From Anaerohalosphaera lusitana (GTDB lineage: Bacteria; Planctomycetota; Phycisphaerae; Sedimentisphaerales; Anaerohalosphaeraceae), in assembly GCF_002007645.1 (NCBI RefSeq), contig NZ_CP019791.1, positions 2,480,001 through 2,544,000 on the forward strand: a DNA stretch of 64,000 nt. Direction: 5' to 3'. The notes under the pieces were generated by a model. That model was not told where the DNA came from and searched no databases. It saw only the letters and a list, made by a program, of their open reading frames with translations. Below, piece after piece: positions 53,333 to 62,454 of the stretch (position 1 is the stretch's first letter; the number at the start of each line of letters is the position of its first letter). Both the position numbers and the translations under genes were made by a program.

Positions 53333-55020
53333 CAGAGGCCACTAAACGCAGAATTGAATATTTGACAACAGCGTCGCTTGAAGGAACGATCAGCGATTCG
53401 CAGAGAGCTGAACTGTACAGTATTCTTGAACAGGACAGCGACTGTGTCGACTATTATGTCAAGTACGTTGGAATTGCGTCTTCGCTTGTAAAATGTGAGC
53501 CCTACAGTCAGACGATTGAAGCCATCCGTAATGACGATTCGGCAGTGCTTGATGCGGAAGCATGGATGGCGCTTGCTGAAACGGAACGGACCGCGGAGGC
53601 AGTGGAGGTCCGAGCTGATAAGGATCGGGACGTACTTAATGAGGCCCAGAGACACTCTGGCGCCAGGCCGACAAAGCAGAAGACGCGTATATCGCGACTA
53701 CTGCTGGCGATAACTGTTGTTTCCAGCATCGTGCTGATAATGATCCTTTCGCTGCCGGTCATCGCACCGCAGGGAGAGCCAGTTGCGATCCTCGCGGAGA
53801 CAATGGACTCTGTGTGGGATGGTGATAGAAAGCCTGAAGTAGGCGATGTGCTAAGGCAGGGTGAGTTTACGCTTCGCGGGGGTTATGCACGTATTCTGAT
53901 GGACAGCGGTGCGGAGCTTGTGCTTCGGGGCAGTGTGGACCTTTTGCTTGAGGGAGATAACGCTGTTGCCCTTGAGAATGGCAAGGTTTTCAGCAGGGTG
54001 CCGAAAAGGGCGCAGGGGTTTGCAGTCATTACGCCTGAGGCTGCGATCGTCGATTATGGAACTGAGTTCGGCGTTTCGTTTGAGCCTTCGGAAGGTACGG
54101 CTGCTCATGTTTTTAAAGGTCAGGTGGGTGTGAGTTCTAAGCAGTCCGGGGCTCAGTCTGAGCAGCGGCTCTTTGCCAATCAGGCGGCCCGTGTGGAGCG
54201 TTCGGGCAGGGTAAGAACAACTGAATTCAGGCCAGAGATTTTCGCGCAGGACGTTCCCACCATGTATGAGCTGGCTGTACTTCGCGATCAGCCGCAGGGG
54301 TATTGGCAGATGAATGATGATGATACTGAAAGTGCCAACAATACGGCATTAGTGGATTGTCCGGCCAAATACGTTGGAGAGGTTGATTTCACCAGCGGTC
54401 CGGAGCTGGGCAACGGTGTAGTGCGTTCGGCGGTACAGTTGTCGGGTAAGGGGTATATGTATGTGCCGAACCTGGACCGATTGCGACAGACAAGCAGTAC
54501 GTGGTCGGCCACAATGTGGGTAAGGCCCGAGATAAGCGGGGCGGATGACGTAAGCGGCGGGAGTGATGACAAGAGATATTTCATTCTGAGCGGTGAAGGA
54601 CGGTATGGTTACCTGGTAGCTAATGTGGAAGGTGATCTGAGCCATTTCTACTATTCTACAGAATTTGGCGAGTGGGGAAGGCAGGATGTGGAAGGTGTCT
54701 TCAGCAAGGGCGAATGGCATCATATAGGTTTGACAGTGGATAGAGACGGCAACAAGCGGATATACGTGGACGGCAGGCTTGTTTCAGGTGAGATCGTGGC
54801 TGAGGACCAGGAGAGGTTAGAAAGGAATGCAGGCGGTCAAGATTTGACATGCGAGGAGCTTTATATTGGTTCAGTGTTTGATGAGGGCAAGGCATTTATG
54901 CGAGGGGAGCGAGACGAAGATTTTGTGGGGAGTGTTGCTGAAGTTGCGATCTATGATCATGCGTTAAGTGTCGAGGCGATAGAGTCGCAGTATTCTGCGT
55001 CACGGCTTAGTAAGAAGTAG
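53329..55020 (+). CDS. FecR-type anti-sigma factor with extracytoplasmic LamG domain
   Basis: The 563-residue protein has a cytoplasmic part (1-120), one transmembrane helix (about 122-146), a FecR domain (about 150-290: GDVLRQGEFTLRGGYARILMDSGAELVLRG...VDYGTEFGVSF) and a LamG domain (about 345-555). It would bind the ECF sigma factor encoded just upstream on the inside and sense a ligand outside. LamG at the sensor end fits glycan detection. It begins inside the sigma stop codon (ATGA). Confidence 0.9.
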   Translation: MTEATKRRIEYLTTASLEGTISDSQRAELYSILEQDSDCVDYYVKYVGIASSLVKCEPYSQTIEAIRNDDSAVLDAEAWMALAETERTAEAVEVRADKDRDVLNEAQRHSGARPTKQKTRISRLLLAITVVSSIVLIMILSLPVIAPQGEPVAILAETMDSVWDGDRKPEVGDVLRQGEFTLRGGYARILMDSGAELVLRGSVDLLLEGDNAVALENGKVFSRVPKRAQGFAVITPEAAIVDYGTEFGVSFEPSEGTAAHVFKGQVGVSSKQSGAQSEQRLFANQAARVERSGRVRTTEFRPEIFAQDVPTMYELAVLRDQPQGYWQMNDDDTESANNTALVDCPAKYVGEVDFTSGPELGNGVVRSAVQLSGKGYMYVPNLDRLRQTSSTWSATMWVRPEISGADDVSGGSDDKRYFILSGEGRYGYLVANVEGDLSHFYYSTEFGEWGRQDVEGVFSKGEWHHIGLTVDRDGNKRIYVDGRLVSGEIVAEDQERLERNAGGQDLTCEELYIGSVFDEGKAFMRGERDEDFVGSVAEVAIYDHALSVEAIESQYSASRLSKK

Positions 55021-55054
55021 AAGTGTTTTTCTAATTTTTTGTATGGAGGTTAGT

Positions 55055-55789
55055 ATGATGAAAGCAAGAGTAATTTTGTCGATGGTGGTTGTTGCGCTCG
55101 TCGCGCAGGTCAGTTTTGGCGGTCTGGTCGGTCAGTGGACCTTTGATGATCCGCAGAATCCGGGCGGGACAATTTATGGTGATCCAGTTTTCAGTTCAGG
55201 CGATATGATACTGGACGGTGATGACGGTCTGAATACCGGTATTAATGGTGTCGCAGGTGCGGGGGCTCGTACGATCTCTGCATGGGTCAAGGTCGATGAC
55301 GGTAATTACGGCGGATCTATCATTAGTTATGGTGACCATAGTGCAACCGGTCTGGGGACGCGTTTTACTTTCAAGATCAACAACGATTCCGGCGTACTGA
55401 GATGTGAGATTGCAGGCGGATTTTCTATCGGTACGACATCCGTGACTGACGGCCAGTGGCATCATGTTGCGCTAACGACTGCTGAGGGTGATGGCGACAC
55501 CGCTAACGTAAAGTTCTACATAGACGGTCAACAGGATGCTGTTGCTGATTACGGAAACGCAAATCCAATTGACAGTGACGCTGCTGAGATGAGCATTGGT
55601 TACAGCAAGGCGTTCTATGACCTTGGCTGGGCAGGTGCAATGGAACTGATCGGCGGACTGGATGACGTTCGGGTTTATGACGAGCAACTCAGTTCCAGTG
55701 AGGTTGCAGCACTGGTTCCGGAACCTGCAACGATGTCACTGTTGGCAATTGGTGCATTTGGTCTTATTTCTTCCAGAAAACGAAAGTAG
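55055..55789 (+). CDS. LamG-domain PEP-CTERM protein
   Basis: This secreted protein of about 244 residues has a signal peptide (MMKARVILSMVVVALVAQVSFGG), one LamG domain (TGINGVAGAGARTISAWVKV through LIGGLDDVRVYDEQL) and a PEP-CTERM tail (VPEPATMSLLAIGAFGLISSRKRK). ATG 55055 (or 55058) is chosen because GGAGG lies at 55045-55049. The LamG domain is almost the same as that of the next gene, indicating a recent duplication. It is 35 bp after the FecR-LamG gene. Confidence 0.86.
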   Translation: MMKARVILSMVVVALVAQVSFGGLVGQWTFDDPQNPGGTIYGDPVFSSGDMILDGDDGLNTGINGVAGAGARTISAWVKVDDGNYGGSIISYGDHSATGLGTRFTFKINNDSGVLRCEIAGGFSIGTTSVTDGQWHHVALTTAEGDGDTANVKFYIDGQQDAVADYGNANPIDSDAAEMSIGYSKAFYDLGWAGAMELIGGLDDVRVYDEQLSSSEVAALVPEPATMSLLAIGAFGLISSRKRK

Positions 55790-55806
55790 TTTGGCCTTCG
55801 TTGACT

Positions 55807-55832
55807 GTTCCGGGCTCGTTGGAGTCCGGAGC
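55807..55832 (+). terminator. Hairpin after the first LamG gene
   Basis: An 11-bp stem with two G-U wobbles (55807-55817 with 55822-55832) and a 4-nt loop lies 18 bp after the stop codon and is followed by a T-rich stretch. A related hairpin follows the next LamG gene. Confidence 0.5.
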
Positions 55833-55867
55833 AGTATGTTTTGCTGTTTAGCTGAGGATGATTCGCT

Positions 55868-57958
55868 ATGAAAAGATTAAGTATTATAATTGCATTATGT
55901 ACGATCTTGTGCGTGAGCCAGTTCGGCATGGCCGATCTGATCGGTCACTGGAAACTGGAGGCCGGCAGCGGTGATACGGCTGTCAGTGCTATTAACTCAC
56001 CTGACGAGGATGGAACGATCGTAGGCGGAGCCGCATGGGACACGACCGATATTCCGGCGGTTCCGAGCGGCAGTTCGGCAATGCTTGTGCTGGACGGCAG
56101 TTCAGGTACAGGTATCAACACCCCTGTTGCGGGCATTGCGGGTGCGGGTGCTCGTACAATCGCAGCATGGGTCAAGGTAGATGACGGTAATTACGGCGGC
56201 TCAATAGTCAGTTACGGCGATCATAGTGCAACCGGTCTGGGGACTCGTTTCACTTTCAAGATCAACAATGATTCCGGTGTGCTGAGATGTGAGATTGCCG
56301 GCGGGTTTTCGATCGGCACGACTTCGGTGACAGACGGTCAGTGGCATCATGTGGCGATTGTGGTTCCTGAAGGTGAAACCAGCACATCCAATGTGAAATT
56401 TTATGTTGATGGTGTCGAAGATGCTGTTGCTGATTTTGGCGATGCCAACCCAATTAACAGTGATCCGGCAAATATGAGTGTAGGCTACAGTAAGGCTTTC
56501 TATGATCTCGGCTGGGCAGGTGCAATGGAACTGATCGGTTCCATCGATGAAGTTCGCGTTTATGACAATGCTCTGGCAGCGAATGAGGTCGCGGCCCTGT
56601 ACAGTGAGGACTATGCAAAGGTAGTCAGCCCTGCAAACGGAGCGACGCTTGTTGCTCTGGATGCTGCGGTTAGCTGGGAAGCTCCCGGCAATTACGTTCC
56701 GGACGGCTACAATGTCTATTTCGGTACGGATCCGAATCTTGGAACTGCAGACCGCAAGCTTACAGGTACAACAGCAACCAGCTATGATCCATTTGGTACG
56801 GGTGATATGGCGTTTGAGACGACGTACTACTGGCGTGTCGACGCTATCGAGCCCGGCACTGGTACGATATATCAGGGACCTGTATGGAGCTTTGAGACTA
56901 TTCCCGCACGTCCTGTCATTACGGGTCAACCTGTTGATGTGATGGTTGGTGAGGGCGATAGCTTTACGCTGAGTGTTACAGCTACGAATCCTCTGACCGG
57001 TGATATGTCGAATCTTGAGTATCAGTGGCAGCTTGACGGGGCGGCAATAACCGGGGCGACGTCTGCTGACTATACAGTTGCCAGTGCTTCGGCTGCTGAT
57101 GAAGGTACCTATACGTGTGTAGTTGCCATCAGCGGTAACGGCAGTACGACTTCTGATGCGGCGGCTGTAGGCGTCAAGCGTATGCTTGCCAAGTGGACGC
57201 TGGATCAGGCCGACTATGCAAACGGTCAGTATCTGGACGTCGTCAACGGCTACAATGCAGATCCTAACGGCACGCCTGTATTCACTGCAGGCTGGGACGG
57301 CAGCGCTACCGGCGCGATCACGCCTAATCAGGATGCCTGGGCGACGGCCAGCACGTGGAACCCTGCTGAATTTACGGGCCAGTATGGTATCAGTGCCTGG
57401 ATCAAGTGGGACGGCACCGGCCCTGCCACCTACGGCAGCGGTATCGTTGCAAAAGGTACTGCGTATGGTGCAGATACAGACTTTTTCTTCCTGGTACTTC
57501 GCGGTACTGAGGATGGAAACGCGGGTCTGTGGCTGTACAACTATTCGTCGTTCCTGTCTACCAACGGTGTTGTGGTTCCGAATGAGTGGACACATGTTGC
57601 GGCTGGTTTTGACGGCAGTCAGTACAGAATTTACGTCAACGGCGAGCTGATCGGAACTGCAGGCGGTGCACTGGACAATGGCGTGGATACACCGGTTGTG
57701 ATCGGTGCAAAAACGAGTGCTGGGGGCGATCCCTTCCCCGGTCAGATCGACGAGGTTGCGATCTACAACTATGGTCTGACGGATGTAGAGGCGGCAGTGC
57801 TGTACGCGAATTACACTGGTGAGTCCACATGTCTTACACAGCCGGCGATGGATATTACAGGCCCTGACGGCGAACCGGACTGTGTTGTCAATCTGTATGA
57901 CTTTGCAGAGTTTGCAGCAAGCTGGATGGAATGCGGCCTTGTGCCTGAATGTCAATAA
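55868..57958 (+). CDS. Secreted two-LamG protein with Ig-like and dockerin-like modules
   Basis: The 696-residue protein has a signal peptide (to about 24), LamG 1 (about 25-235, closely matching the preceding gene) and a fibronectin-like module (GYNVYFGTDPN...TTYYWRVDA). An Ig-like domain (about 345-435, with EGDSFTLSVTAT and YQWQLDGAAITGA) and LamG 2 (about 440-650) follow. The end is dockerin-like (EPDCVVNLYDFAEFAASWM) and finishes in ECGLVPECQ. It is probably a surface glycan-binding protein of the ECF/FecR-controlled locus. Confidence 0.83.
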   Translation: MKRLSIIIALCTILCVSQFGMADLIGHWKLEAGSGDTAVSAINSPDEDGTIVGGAAWDTTDIPAVPSGSSAMLVLDGSSGTGINTPVAGIAGAGARTIAAWVKVDDGNYGGSIVSYGDHSATGLGTRFTFKINNDSGVLRCEIAGGFSIGTTSVTDGQWHHVAIVVPEGETSTSNVKFYVDGVEDAVADFGDANPINSDPANMSVGYSKAFYDLGWAGAMELIGSIDEVRVYDNALAANEVAALYSEDYAKVVSPANGATLVALDAAVSWEAPGNYVPDGYNVYFGTDPNLGTADRKLTGTTATSYDPFGTGDMAFETTYYWRVDAIEPGTGTIYQGPVWSFETIPARPVITGQPVDVMVGEGDSFTLSVTATNPLTGDMSNLEYQWQLDGAAITGATSADYTVASASAADEGTYTCVVAISGNGSTTSDAAAVGVKRMLAKWTLDQADYANGQYLDVVNGYNADPNGTPVFTAGWDGSATGAITPNQDAWATASTWNPAEFTGQYGISAWIKWDGTGPATYGSGIVAKGTAYGADTDFFFLVLRGTEDGNAGLWLYNYSSFLSTNGVVVPNEWTHVAAGFDGSQYRIYVNGELIGTAGGALDNGVDTPVVIGAKTSAGGDPFPGQIDEVAIYNYGLTDVEAAVLYANYTGESTCLTQPAMDITGPDGEPDCVVNLYDFAEFAASWMECGLVPECQ

Positions 57959-58003
57959 TTGAGTGAGCTGAAATCATTTCGGCTAATTGACACAGCTTTT
58001 AGT

Positions 58004-58035
58004 GTTCCCGGCTCGGCAGAGGTCGGGTCGGGAAC
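58004..58035 (+). terminator. Hairpin after the second LamG gene
   Basis: GTTCCCG (58004-58010) pairs with CGGGAAC (58029-58035), and the stem extends inward with wobble pairs to about 13 bp. T-rich sequence follows. It resembles the hairpin at 55807-55832 in sequence and position. Confidence 0.5.
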
Positions 58036-58056
58036 TTTCACTTTTTGGGTGGCGAT

Positions 58057-60783
58057 ATGAGTTTCAAAAAGAGCTTTGTGCCGGTTGTTAATCTGGGGCG
58101 GATCATGAGACGGTGCTCGAAACTATTTGCAATTATAGCAATTTTATTATTTGTCAGCCAGGCGGGTTATGCGAGTCTGGTCGGTCACTGGAAACTTGAT
58201 GACGGAAGTGGGAGTACGGCTGCAAGTGCTGTCGATTCGCCTGCCGACGATGGCGCAATAGTAGGGACAGCCGCCTGGGAGAGTACGGATATACCGCCTG
58301 TTCCCGGCGGTAACAGTTATGCTCTGGAGCTGGCTGCAGGCAAGGGTATAGATACACCTGTAAACGGGATTCCCGGTGCAGGGGGTCGCACGATTTCGGC
58401 GTGGATCAATGTGGATCCGACCGCGTCATTAGCTGAGGGCGGAGGTGGGATCGTAACTTGGGGTGATAACTGGGCGAACGGTCTCGGCCATCGGTTCACA
58501 TTTAAGATCGATGATTCGTCTACGGGTCGGCTTCGTGTTGAAATTGGCGGAGGGTACGCAGTGGGTTCAACATCGGTTAATGACGGTCAGTGGCACCATG
58601 TGGCGGTTACGCTTGCAGACGGTCAGAGCAGCGTTGCAAATGTTAAGTTTTATATTGACGGCGAGGTCGATGTTATCTCGGATTCGGACACTTCGAACCC
58701 CATTAACAGCGATGCGGCACCTATCGATATTGGGTATTGCGAGGCTTTGCTTGATACGTGGAGCAAGGCCATGGGTATCGAGGGCGGTATCGACGATGTG
58801 CGGGTTTACGATCATGAGCTTAGCGAGGGCGAAATTCTTTTGCTATGTACGGGCAGTGACGAGCCGTATGTTTACGGGCCTTCGCCTGGTGATGGTGAAG
58901 ATCATGTCTCCCCGGATGCTGTTCTGAGCTGGAGTGCCGGGGCGGTGGAAAATCCTGATTATGACGTGAATATCGGAACGACGATGGCGTGTGATGAGAT
59001 TATAAGCGGCGTTTCTACGGGAAGCGCAACAAGTTATGTCCCTGCAGCGGGGACGCTGACGCTGGGCAATACATATTTCTGGCGAGTGGATGTGACGGAC
59101 GGCGGGACGGAGTATACGGGGGATGTGTGGAGCTTTACGGTCGGGGCGGGCAGCGCGACGGATCCGGTTCCCGCGGATGGTGCGAGTATTGTCGCGACGA
59201 GTGCATATCTGGACTGGACGGGGGATGATTTTGTTGATAGCTATCGGATCATGTTTGCTCCAGCCGGTGAGCAGCTCGTGAATGCGGGTGAATATGCCGG
59301 TGCGCCGGTGGGGCTTGCGAAGATCGCGCGGGCAGCGGGGATGGACCTGCTGGAAGCGGGCACCTATGATTGGCAGGTTGTTTCGCTGGATGCCAGTGGC
59401 GAGATGATCAACTCCGGGCCTGTATGGAGTTTTTCGATAGGAACGGATATATGGGTTTACATGCTGGGCGATTATGTGCCGGTGGATACGACGGTTGACG
59501 ACTTTTTCAGCTATGTGAGCACTGCCGATCTGCTGGGGACCTGGACGGACGGAGCAGCGAACGGCAGCAACGCCCAGGCGACGATAGACGCGATGGAAGG
59601 TGCGGTTACGCTCAGCTACGACAATACAACCGTGCCGTATCAATCCTATATCAGCAGGACATTTGCGAGCGTTCAGGACTGGTCGGGCGAGCAGGTTCTG
59701 TCGGTGACGATGCAGGGCGATTCAGCTAATGCGGGCGAGACTTTGTTTGTTGGTTTGTCAGACGGAACAGACAGTGCTGACCTGGCGTTACAAAGTGAGA
59801 AACTGGTGAGCAATGATGAGGCGACGACAATCACGCTGGCGCTGAGCGAATTTGCGGCGGCCGGTGTTGACCTTGCCAATGTAAGCGAGATGCGTATCGG
59901 GACCGGTGACGGCTCGACAGGCGGGGCGGCAGGTTCGATAGTCGTTTATGACGTTATGATTCATCCGGCCGGCAGTGAAGAGATCACTGAACCGACGGCG
60001 GACTTGGATGGTGATTTCGTCGTTGATCTGGGTGATATTGCTTTGTTTGCCGAGGGCTGGGCGATGGCTGAGTATATGGTTTCGGCCAGCGGTTCGGAGC
60101 CTGCAGGTTTGCGGGCCGAGTACCGCTTTGAAGAGCTCGGCGGATATGTGGTCGGTGATTCTAGCGGGAACGGTCTGGACGGCAGTATCCAGCGAGATCT
60201 GACAGGTGTATGGAACGTTGACGGCTTCGACGGAGGGTGTGTCAAGCTGACCGATGGGAGCTCGGTTGTTCTGCCTGCGAGCGTATTCGACGGTGTCGAC
60301 GGCTTTACGATGAGTTTCTGGATGTCGCAGACAACAAGTGCAGGCGTTGGGATGCAGGCCTTTACAGTCGATTCTGTCGGGCTAGATGCGTCTTACGAAC
60401 TTACGAATACTGGCTTCTATGACGGGTCGTGGCACCACATTGCGATCGTGAATGACGCCATAAACGCGAGGGTCGAATTGTACGTAAACGGCTTGCTGGT
60501 TGCAGGCGGGGATGCAGGATCAACTGCCGAGGCTGCGAGCGAAACTGTGATCGAGAAGATATCGGACAATGCGTTCGGGTCAACGGTGGACAAGATTGAC
60601 AGCGTGAGTGTTTATTCGCGGGCTCTCGATCACAGCGAGATCGTCAGGCTGTACGGCGGGGCGGGTGCTTCTGTGATGCAGCCGGTGAACGGTTCGGTTA
60701 CGGTCAGTGATCTCAATGGCGACGGCAGGGTCGATCTGGAAGATTATGCGGAACTGATCGGTTCTATGATCCAACGTTTGTAA
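58057..60783 (+). CDS. Large secreted protein with LamG, fibronectin-like and two dockerin-like loops
   Basis: The product has about 908 residues. It has an N-terminal signal peptide (with an in-frame inner start at 58105 giving the shorter MRRCSKLF... signal) and LamG 1 (about 45-265), then fibronectin-like modules (VNIGTTMACDE...GNTYFWRVD). A beta-sandwich region (about 470-640), a dockerin-like loop (DLDGDFVVDLGDIALFAEGW), a second LamG domain (about 680-870) and a final dockerin-like loop (DLNGDGRVDLEDYAELIG) follow. ATG 58057 with GGGTGG upstream is preferred. It is the third tandem LamG protein of this locus. Confidence 0.8.
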   Translation: MSFKKSFVPVVNLGRIMRRCSKLFAIIAILLFVSQAGYASLVGHWKLDDGSGSTAASAVDSPADDGAIVGTAAWESTDIPPVPGGNSYALELAAGKGIDTPVNGIPGAGGRTISAWINVDPTASLAEGGGGIVTWGDNWANGLGHRFTFKIDDSSTGRLRVEIGGGYAVGSTSVNDGQWHHVAVTLADGQSSVANVKFYIDGEVDVISDSDTSNPINSDAAPIDIGYCEALLDTWSKAMGIEGGIDDVRVYDHELSEGEILLLCTGSDEPYVYGPSPGDGEDHVSPDAVLSWSAGAVENPDYDVNIGTTMACDEIISGVSTGSATSYVPAAGTLTLGNTYFWRVDVTDGGTEYTGDVWSFTVGAGSATDPVPADGASIVATSAYLDWTGDDFVDSYRIMFAPAGEQLVNAGEYAGAPVGLAKIARAAGMDLLEAGTYDWQVVSLDASGEMINSGPVWSFSIGTDIWVYMLGDYVPVDTTVDDFFSYVSTADLLGTWTDGAANGSNAQATIDAMEGAVTLSYDNTTVPYQSYISRTFASVQDWSGEQVLSVTMQGDSANAGETLFVGLSDGTDSADLALQSEKLVSNDEATTITLALSEFAAAGVDLANVSEMRIGTGDGSTGGAAGSIVVYDVMIHPAGSEEITEPTADLDGDFVVDLGDIALFAEGWAMAEYMVSASGSEPAGLRAEYRFEELGGYVVGDSSGNGLDGSIQRDLTGVWNVDGFDGGCVKLTDGSSVVLPASVFDGVDGFTMSFWMSQTTSAGVGMQAFTVDSVGLDASYELTNTGFYDGSWHHIAIVNDAINARVELYVNGLLVAGGDAGSTAEAASETVIEKISDNAFGSTVDKIDSVSVYSRALDHSEIVRLYGGAGASVMQPVNGSVTVSDLNGDGRVDLEDYAELIGSMIQRL

Positions 60784-60856
60784 GCCGGGTGCGAAGGTTT
60801 GCGCGATAATTTGAATTTCTGCCAAGTTAGTTGTTTGGCGAAGGAGTATCGATAGA

Positions 60857-62431
60857 ATGGATAGAAGAGATTTTCTCAAACGAGCGGGAATGACTGCGGG
60901 AGCGTTTGCTCTTGGTACCGGGTCCATCGGCAGGGCGGGGGTCAAAATAAGCAACGATGCTTTGACTGCCAAGGCTGGCCGGAACAGGCCGAACATTGTG
61001 TTCATTATATCCGATCAGCACAGGTGGGACTGTATCGGTGCGGCGGGCAATTCTATTATCAAAACGCCGAACCTGGACGCGTTAGCCGCTGACGGCGCGT
61101 TGTTTGAGAACGGATATGTATCTGTGCCAAGCTGTACGCCGGCACGTTCGAGTCTGCTGACGGGTCTTTCGCCGTGGCATCACGGGATGCTGGGTTACGG
61201 CAGGGTTCGCAACGGTTATCCCGCGGAGCTGCCGCAGATGATGCGTGACTCTGGCTATTATACGTTCGGCATCGGCAAGATGCACTGGTATCCGCAGAAG
61301 ACGCTGCACGGTTTCCACGGTACGCTCGTGGATGAATCGGGCAGGGTGGAGTCGCCGGACTTTATCAGTGATTACCGCAGGTGGTTTGCAGAGGTTGCGC
61401 CGAACAAGAATCCGGATGCTACGGGCATCGGCTGGAACGACTACGAAGCGGCGCAGTACGCGCTGGACGAAAAATTGCATCCCACGACTTGGACCGGCAG
61501 GATGGCGACCGAGTTCATAGAGACGTATGATAAAAACGAACCGTTCTTTTTGAAGGTCAGTTTTGCCCGGCCGCACAGTCCTTATGATCCGCCCAAGCGG
61601 TTCTGGGAGATGTATGAGCAGGACGATATGCCCGCGCCTTATATTGGCGACTGGGTCGATAAGTACGCAGAATACAATAATTACGCGAGCAGCTCGTGGC
61701 GAGCAGCCCGGAGCGTCGATACGGTGAAACGTTCGCGGAAAGGGTATTACGGCAACGTCAGCTTTATTGACGAGCAGGTTGGCAAGATCATCCAAACGCT
61801 CAAGAAGAAGGGGCTTTACGACAATTCGCTGATCTTCTTCACTGCCGATCACGGCGATATGCTTGGGGATCATCATATGTGGCGAAAGACCTATGCGTAC
61901 GAGGCCAGTACGCATGTGCCTATGATCATGAGGTGGCCGAAGGGTTACCAGGCGAGCATTTCGCGAGGGGCCTCTGTTCCGAATCCGGTTGAGCTGCGTG
62001 ATATTATGCCAACGTGTCTTGATATGGCCGGCGCGGACATACCGCCCGCACTGGACGGGATGAGCATGCTCAAGCTGGTGCGCGGCGAGACGGCTGACTG
62101 GCGTGAGTATATCGATCTGGAGCACGATGTGTGTTACGCGGCGGAGAATCACTGGATCTCGCTGACGGACGGCCAGTTTAAGTACGTGTACTTCCTGTAT
62201 GACGGCAGTGAACAGTTGTTCGATATGCGGCAGGGACGCGGCGAGCTCGAGGATCTGGCGGGTAAGACCGAATGGGCGAGTACGCTGGAGATGTGGCGTA
62301 ACCGTCTGATCCAACACGTTAGTGAGCGCGGCAGTCAATATGTGCAGAACGGGCAGCTTCAGGTGTGGGGCTCGACGCGGAAGCTGTATTCGCCTTACTA
62401 TAACAATTTATATGATCCATGGCAGGCATAA
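60857..62431 (+). CDS. TAT-exported formylglycine-dependent sulfatase
   Basis: The 524-residue sulfatase hydrolyses sulfate esters, probably from a polysaccharide. A twin-arginine signal (MDRRDFLKRAGMTAGAF) leads to the periplasm. The active-site motif CTPARSSLLTG contains Cys93, which would be oxidised to formylglycine, and Arg97. The metal ligands are in ISDQHRWD (as Asp-Gln) and TADHGDMLGDH. An anaerobic or aerobic formylglycine-forming enzyme would have to be encoded elsewhere. It is 73 bp downstream of the LamG array and in the same direction, so it likely shares the substrate of that locus. Confidence 0.92.
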   Translation: MDRRDFLKRAGMTAGAFALGTGSIGRAGVKISNDALTAKAGRNRPNIVFIISDQHRWDCIGAAGNSIIKTPNLDALAADGALFENGYVSVPSCTPARSSLLTGLSPWHHGMLGYGRVRNGYPAELPQMMRDSGYYTFGIGKMHWYPQKTLHGFHGTLVDESGRVESPDFISDYRRWFAEVAPNKNPDATGIGWNDYEAAQYALDEKLHPTTWTGRMATEFIETYDKNEPFFLKVSFARPHSPYDPPKRFWEMYEQDDMPAPYIGDWVDKYAEYNNYASSSWRAARSVDTVKRSRKGYYGNVSFIDEQVGKIIQTLKKKGLYDNSLIFFTADHGDMLGDHHMWRKTYAYEASTHVPMIMRWPKGYQASISRGASVPNPVELRDIMPTCLDMAGADIPPALDGMSMLKLVRGETADWREYIDLEHDVCYAAENHWISLTDGQFKYVYFLYDGSEQLFDMRQGRGELEDLAGKTEWASTLEMWRNRLIQHVSERGSQYVQNGQLQVWGSTRKLYSPYYNNLYDPWQA

Positions 62432-62454
62432 ACAATTTTGAATGGAGACAAAAA

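Noticed and set aside
56201-57955. 584-codon minus-strand ORF opposite the LamG gene
   Set aside because: The frame lacks stops because of the codon use of the plus-strand gene; the translation is rich in Arg, His and Cys and has no motif.
61082-62338. 418-codon minus-strand ORF opposite the sulfatase gene
   Set aside because: The sulfatase frame has clear active-site motifs; this complement frame has no start site or family signature.
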